Assembly: GCA_021818045.1 (NCBI GenBank)
Contig: JAKAFF010000034.1
Span: 1 to 10,105 of the forward strand
Length of the DNA stretch: 10,105 bases
Direction: 5' to 3'
Source: a bacterium
Lineage (GTDB): Bacteria; Chlamydiota; Chlamydiia; Chlamydiales; SM23-39
The position numbers and the translations under genes were made by a program. How positions within the stretch are numbered: position 1 is the stretch's first letter; each line of letters opens with the position of its first letter. Shown here piece after piece: positions 6,680 through 10,105 of the stretch. The notes under the pieces are model-generated. The model worked only from the letters and a program-made list of their open reading frames with translations, did not search any database and was not told the DNA's origin.

Positions 6680-6747
6680 TACGCCCCTCTCGCCTGAACT
6701 TTTCAAGACAAAAACTCTCTCAAAAGCTCCGGCGGGAAGGACCACTG
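6626..6747 (+). promoter_or_regulatory. Possible structured mRNA leader of brnQ
   Basis: Three pairings can be drawn: GGTACCA/TGGT-G-ACC (6626-6643, loop CAG, one bulged G); GCGTGC/GCACGC (6656-6661/6671-6676, extendable by two pairs, 9-nt loop); and CCTCTCGCC/GGCGGGAAGG (6686-6694/6731-6740, one bulged A, with a smaller CTTTT/AAAAG helix inside). Mutually exclusive alternatives exist: GGCGT (6655-6659) with ACGCC (6681-6685), and CAGTGGT (6633-6639) with ACCACTG (6741-6747), the latter just ahead of the brnQ Shine-Dalgarno. The two Val-Val pairs of the leader ORF fall in the first helices. Drawn by eye, without folding energies. Confidence 0.35.
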
Positions 6748-6755
6748 ACCAACCC

Positions 6756-6763
6756 AAAGGAGG
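6756..6763 (+). promoter_or_regulatory. Strong Shine-Dalgarno of brnQ
   Basis: AAAGGAGG, a near-perfect complement of the 16S rRNA tail, ends 4 nt before the ATG at 6768. It is the strongest ribosome binding site in the window and fixes the brnQ start. Confidence 0.85.
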
Positions 6764-6767
6764 CAAT

Positions 6768-7937
6768 ATGTCAGTAGAGGCACCGCCAATCGATGAGCCA
6801 AAGCGCATTGGTGTATTTTCCACGGGGCTTGCTCTGTTTTCGATGTTTTTTGGGGCAGGAAATCTGATTTTTCCTCTGATCGTGGGTCGTATGGCTGCAT
6901 CAGAAACCCTCTACGCTATTGTGGGACTTGGAATTTCTGCCGTCATCTTTCCTTTGCTCGGCCTTGTAGCAATGATGCTGTATCATGGCAACATTAGAGC
7001 CTTTTTAGAAAGACTTGGACGGATCCCTTCTGTGGTGTTGCTGCTGGTATTGCAGATGAGCCAGGGTCCTTTTGGGGCAATGCCGCGTCTTGTGGCCTTG
7101 ATGCATGCAAGTATCCAGCCTTACTTTCCTACGCTCTCTTTATTTTGGTTTAGTGTAGCGATTTGTGCTTTGATTTTTTGGCTCATTTTACGCCCCCAGA
7201 AAATCATTGCGCTTCTCGGATCTTTGCTCACTCCATTTTTATTGGTGTCGCTTGGAATTTTAATTGTAGTAGGCATTTGGCATGCTCCGCAGGCGCCTAT
7301 CGCTCCTATGGAAGGTGGGCACTATCTCGCTGTGGGGTTAAAAATGGGGTATCAAACTACAGATCTCATTGCGGCTCTTTTGTTCGCAACGCTGATTTTG
7401 CCCTACCTGTCGCAAGGGACTCAAGATAGACGCACGATTTGGAAAAGGATGGCTTTGGCAAGTCTTATTGCATCGACTTTATTAATGCTCACATACATGG
7501 GCCTTTGCTGGGTATCTGCTTACCAATCCAGCAGCTTTCTGGATGTAGCGCCAGAACACTTACTGCAGCACATTGCTGTGAAATTGCTCGGTCCTGCAGG
7601 AGGCATTGTTGCAAGTATCGCCGTATTTCTTGCGTGCTTTACCACCGCTATTTCGTTGGCCGCCGTATTTGCCCAATATTTGCAAGTGGAAGTGAGCAAA
7701 GAGAGGATCGATAGGAAAACAGCTCTCCTCATCACCTTGGGATGCACCGCTTTGATTGCAAATCTCGGATTTGGCAGCATTGTCAAGCTATGGGGGCCTT
7801 TGCTCGAAGTGCTCTATCCAGCGCTCATTGTATTATGCGTTTTCAACATCGCCTACTCGATATACAAAGTCCAACCCATTCGCGGTCCCGTCTTTTTTGC
7901 TTTAGGACTTGCAGTGGGAGGATATTGCTTTGCTTGA
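6768..7937 (+). CDS. brnQ: Branched-chain amino acid transporter (LIVCS family)
   Basis: A 389-residue inner-membrane protein with about eleven or twelve hydrophobic segments. The opening FSTGLALFSMFFGAGNLIFP (17-36) is the hallmark of BrnQ, which imports Leu, Ile and Val with a cation. LQMSQGPFGAMPRLV (about 95-109) and LFATLILPYLSQGTQDRRTIW (about 205-225) also follow the family. It is somewhat shorter than the E. coli protein (about 440), ending soon after the last hydrophobic segment. Chlamydiae carry brnQ and depend on hosts for amino acids. The start is fixed by a strong Shine-Dalgarno. It is preceded by a 365-bp divergent region holding a possible Val-rich leader peptide, so its expression may respond to amino-acid supply. 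The following gene starts 60 bp downstream on the same strand. Confidence 0.95.
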   Translation: MSVEAPPIDEPKRIGVFSTGLALFSMFFGAGNLIFPLIVGRMAASETLYAIVGLGISAVIFPLLGLVAMMLYHGNIRAFLERLGRIPSVVLLLVLQMSQGPFGAMPRLVALMHASIQPYFPTLSLFWFSVAICALIFWLILRPQKIIALLGSLLTPFLLVSLGILIVVGIWHAPQAPIAPMEGGHYLAVGLKMGYQTTDLIAALLFATLILPYLSQGTQDRRTIWKRMALASLIASTLLMLTYMGLCWVSAYQSSSFLDVAPEHLLQHIAVKLLGPAGGIVASIAVFLACFTTAISLAAVFAQYLQVEVSKERIDRKTALLITLGCTALIANLGFGSIVKLWGPLLEVLYPALIVLCVFNIAYSIYKVQPIRGPVFFALGLAVGGYCFA

Positions 7938-7963
7938 CTTTCAAGATTGAAAAAATTATTATG

Positions 7964-7991
7964 CCCCCTTCTCAAATCGATTGGAAGGGGG
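7964..7991 (+). promoter_or_regulatory. Hairpin enclosing the ribosome binding site of the propeller gene
   Basis: CCCCCTT (7964-7970) and AAGGGGG (7985-7991) are perfect complements over 7 bp; the 14-nt loop contains a further CAA/TTG helix. The right arm holds the purine-rich Shine-Dalgarno (GGAAGGGGGA from 7983) 6 nt before the ATG at 7998, so folding would hide it. No U-run follows, so it does not look like a brnQ terminator, although that role cannot be excluded. Confidence 0.55.
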
Positions 7992-7997
7992 ATTTAT

Positions 7998-9659
7998 ATG
8001 CGATGTCAATGGGTGGCGGTTTTTCTTCTTTGGGCCGGTGGTGCTTTTGCGGCTTTCCAGCTTACGTGGGGCGTTCCTGCGGTGACTCTCGATACCAATC
8101 CTCCCATTGGCGATTCAGATGTGGATCCAGATATTGCAGTAGACCCGTTGGGCAATGCAGTGGCTGTATGGGGGCGCACGCATGGCGGTAGGGCGGCGGA
8201 AGATATTTGGGCTGCAAGCTATAATCACGGCTCTAGAATTTGGAGTGGCCCTGTCCAGATCTCGACAGGAGGAAGTGCAGCGCACCCATCCGTTGTCATG
8301 GATCAGGAGGGTAATGCCACCTTTGTCTGGGAAGAGGGGTTTCCTTCTCAGATCCACTCTCGCACTCTCAGTGCCGCTGGAGTTTGGTCGCCGCCTTTAC
8401 ACTTGCCTCCTGCGCCTGTTGCTAATTCGCTTTACTCTCAAGAGCGCCCCAAGATTGCGATTGCCGAGGAAGGGCGTATTATAGCAATCTGGCTGGAATC
8501 GGTAAAAGGGCGCAGCCGTGTTTGGTCTGCAAGTATAGCCCCGAATACATCTCATTGGGAAACAGCGACCCCCTTATCGCCAAAAGGGTGGAATGCGAAA
8601 ATTACCTCTTCAAATGCGCTCGCGCTCAATGCTACAGGTTCCGCCGCTGTGGTTTGGCAAACAGACACTACAGAAGAGCCGCAAATTTTTATATCGCGTT
8701 ATACAACAGAGGGGTGGACAGACCCTATGTTAGTTGCGCAAGGAACGGAGCCGGTTGTAGTGATGGATCCATCCGATGTTGCTTTAATTCTTTGGAGCCA
8801 AGATGGCATGATCTATTCTGCAAGTCTTGCAGGGCAAAATCTGTCAGATGCTGTAGCCGTCTCGAGTGCGCAATTTTTGGCGCAGCGTCCATCGGCGGCG
8901 ATGGATGCAGCTGGCAATTGCGTGGCTGTATTTGAGCGATTTGATTTGGAAAAAGCTCATAAGTTTATTATGGGTGCAAACTTGAACAGGGGCGATGGGG
9001 CTTGGACGTCTCCGATAGAGATTTCTATACCAAGTCCAGCAGAAGCTGTGGCTGCAGGATGTCCTAGGTTGCGCCTGAACGCCATTGGAGATGGGGTGGT
9101 GATTTGGAAAGAGTTTGATGGTGAGCGTATGGCGATTCAAGGAGCTGGTTACTCGCTTGGGACATGGTCTTCTATTCGCTCTCTTTCTTCTGCTACAAGC
9201 AATGTCGGCGCTTTGGCCGGTTCCTATGATATCGCAGTATCTGTCAACAATGCGGGAAATATTATGGCCATTTGGCCAGAAGATCCAACTGGCGCTCAAG
9301 TGCAACAAATCAAAGCGGCTCCAGGGGTAGGTTTGGCTGTCACGGGACCCCGCTCTCCTATGTTGGCCGATGCAGAGAGCTTGCTCGTTGGGATTGGCAA
9401 GGGGCGTCAGGAACTACATCGCTTTCCTGCGCACTCGGATCTGATTAACTATTTGGAGTGGAGCGCATCTGCTGAAACCGTTGCGTTTTATCGCATCTAC
9501 CGCGGTAACTTACGAACGCTCGTGGGTACAAGCCTTTCGCCTCGTTATGAAGATCACCAAAGGGTAATCGGGCAAAAAGAGCTCTATCTGATCACTGCAG
9601 TGGATGCATTTGATCATGAAAGCGGACCCATGGCGATTGTCGTTTCGCCTATCAAATAA
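7998..9659 (+). CDS. Secreted eight-repeat beta-propeller-like protein with C-terminal FnIII-like domain
   Basis: A 553-residue protein with a signal peptide (MRCQWVAVFLLWAGGAFA, cleaved before AFQLTWG). Eight repeats of about 45-58 residues share a core P-x-I-A-x-D-x-x-G-N-A-V-A-V-W at about 40-58, 94-111, 148-165, 205-221, 250-267, 295-312, 353-370 and 408-426; most are followed by an A-S-x-x-x-G-x-W-S-x-P-x-x-I-S strand. This suggests a beta-propeller. The last 85 or so residues (LEWSASAETVAFYRIYRG to ELYLITAVDAFDHESGP) look like a fibronectin type III domain. Similar repeat proteins occur, to my memory, in environmental chlamydiae. Binding partner unknown; surface or secreted adhesion is a guess. 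ATG 7998 has a good Shine-Dalgarno; the in-frame TTG at 7947 adds 17 residues ahead of the signal peptide and is less likely. Confidence 0.8.
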   Translation: MRCQWVAVFLLWAGGAFAAFQLTWGVPAVTLDTNPPIGDSDVDPDIAVDPLGNAVAVWGRTHGGRAAEDIWAASYNHGSRIWSGPVQISTGGSAAHPSVVMDQEGNATFVWEEGFPSQIHSRTLSAAGVWSPPLHLPPAPVANSLYSQERPKIAIAEEGRIIAIWLESVKGRSRVWSASIAPNTSHWETATPLSPKGWNAKITSSNALALNATGSAAVVWQTDTTEEPQIFISRYTTEGWTDPMLVAQGTEPVVVMDPSDVALILWSQDGMIYSASLAGQNLSDAVAVSSAQFLAQRPSAAMDAAGNCVAVFERFDLEKAHKFIMGANLNRGDGAWTSPIEISIPSPAEAVAAGCPRLRLNAIGDGVVIWKEFDGERMAIQGAGYSLGTWSSIRSLSSATSNVGALAGSYDIAVSVNNAGNIMAIWPEDPTGAQVQQIKAAPGVGLAVTGPRSPMLADAESLLVGIGKGRQELHRFPAHSDLINYLEWSASAETVAFYRIYRGNLRTLVGTSLSPRYEDHQRVIGQKELYLITAVDAFDHESGPMAIVVSPIK

Positions 9660-10105
9660 TCAAAAACGGATACCCAGCCCCAGTCCGACGGACAGTCCGC
9701 TGGGGTTTACATCGTGATCCGCACTGCTAAATTCATCTTCTTCAGTATGCAACGAGGCCCACGAATAATCCGCAAATACATCTAAAAAGACATTGCGCGC
9801 CGTATTGTGGAAGGCGGCAAATGGAAAAATCCATAAACCTGCATCGAACCCGCCGCCAATTCCTACTTGATTATCCTCTGCTCTTACATATTGCGACTGG
9901 TTATGCAAAATCATCATAAATAAACGAGGTCCTGCACCTGCGTACAGTGAACAGTAGTCGTGACATTCGTAGATCAGTTTCAGCCCCAAAGTGAGCGTAC
10001 CCAAAAGAATGTGCGTTTTTTCAAATCCCCCGATGGCGCTGCCCGTTTTGGCAAAATAGCCCCCATCCATCCACACAGTGAGAGGGCCCCATACCTTGCA
10101 ACCCG
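9660..10105 (-). CDS. Outer-membrane beta-barrel-like protein, C-terminal part (5' end cut by window edge)
   Basis: About 148 codons are open from the right edge to TGA at 9660. The frame continues past an internal GTG at 10076 (upstream residues G-C-K-V-W-G-P-L-T), so the real start lies outside the window. The sequence has alternating, glycine- and aromatic-rich strands such as LGTLTLGLKLIYE, LYAGAGPRLFMMIL, QVGIGGGFDAGLWIF and NVFLDVFADYSWASL, and ends GLSVGLGLGIRF. A final Phe on an amphipathic strand is the usual sorting signal for BAM-inserted outer-membrane barrels. It is probably a small barrel or porin-like protein, but not one I can name. Its stop abuts the stop of the propeller gene with no base between them. 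Confidence 0.7.
   Translation of the reverse strand, partial: GCKVWGPLTVWMDGGYFAKTGSAIGGFEKTHILLGTLTLGLKLIYECHDYCSLYAGAGPRLFMMILHNQSQYVRAEDNQVGIGGGFDAGLWIFPFAAFHNTARNVFLDVFADYSWASLHTEEDEFSSADHDVNPSGLSVGLGLGIRF

Noticed and set aside
6467..6823. 118-codon minus-strand ORF across the intergenic region and brnQ start
   Set aside because: It overlaps the brnQ Shine-Dalgarno and N terminus, has no recognisable domain, and its composition looks like antisense of the leader.
7964..7991. Hairpin after brnQ as an intrinsic terminator
   Set aside because: No U-run follows and the right arm is the ribosome binding site of the next gene, so RBS sequestration explains it better.
8844..9308. 154-codon minus-strand ORF
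   Set aside because: It is antisense to the repeat protein; the periodic plus-strand repeats create the open frame.

Overview
The window looks like ordinary chromosome of a Gram-negative, host-associated bacterium. The best guess is an environmental member of the Chlamydiota (Parachlamydiales-like). This is inference from gene content: a eukaryote-type sterol delta-7 reductase, a BrnQ amino-acid importer, an aconitase (absent from Chlamydia proper but present in amoeba-associated relatives), a secreted repeat protein and a C-terminal-Phe beta-barrel. Coxiella- or Legionella-like bacteria remain possible. Nine protein genes, one candidate leader peptide and several control sites are supported. 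I see no tRNA, rRNA, insertion sequence, CRISPR array or integrase.

Layout. (1) 3081 to 1, minus strand: a tightly packed operon of an atypical peptide deformylase, an exported FAD-fold protein with an altered glycine motif, an exported DUF2147 protein, and aconitase AcnA, which runs off the left edge. The genes abut or overlap, so one promoter near 3090-3118 may drive all four. (2) 3178-5094, plus strand: two alpha/beta hydrolases in tandem, a BAAT/acyl-CoA-thioesterase-type enzyme and an exported PAF-acetylhydrolase/dienelactone-hydrolase-like protein. (3) 6402-5086, minus strand: a multi-pass sterol delta-7 reductase (DHCR7/ERG4-ERG24 family), whose 3' end overlaps the second hydrolase by 9 bp. 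(4) 6403-6767: a 365-bp divergent regulatory region with an operator-like inverted repeat, a promoter candidate, a 32-codon Val-rich leader ORF and several possible hairpins ahead of brnQ. (5) 6768-9659, plus strand: brnQ, then a secreted eight-repeat propeller-like protein whose Shine-Dalgarno lies in a strong hairpin. (6) 9660 to the right edge, minus strand: the C-terminal part of an outer-membrane barrel protein, with its stop codon abutting that of the propeller gene.

Themes. The two hydrolases and the sterol reductase all point to acyl-lipid or sterol substrates, which in a host-associated bacterium would probably come from the host. AcnA and BrnQ are central metabolism and nutrient import. 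The exported oxidoreductase-like, DUF2147, propeller and barrel proteins are envelope or secreted components. The most original candidates are the brnQ leader (possible Val-responsive attenuation), the SD-sequestering hairpin before the propeller gene, the GDI-like exported FAD-fold protein, and the lipid/sterol gene cluster. All are inferences from reading the sequence; no database search was possible.
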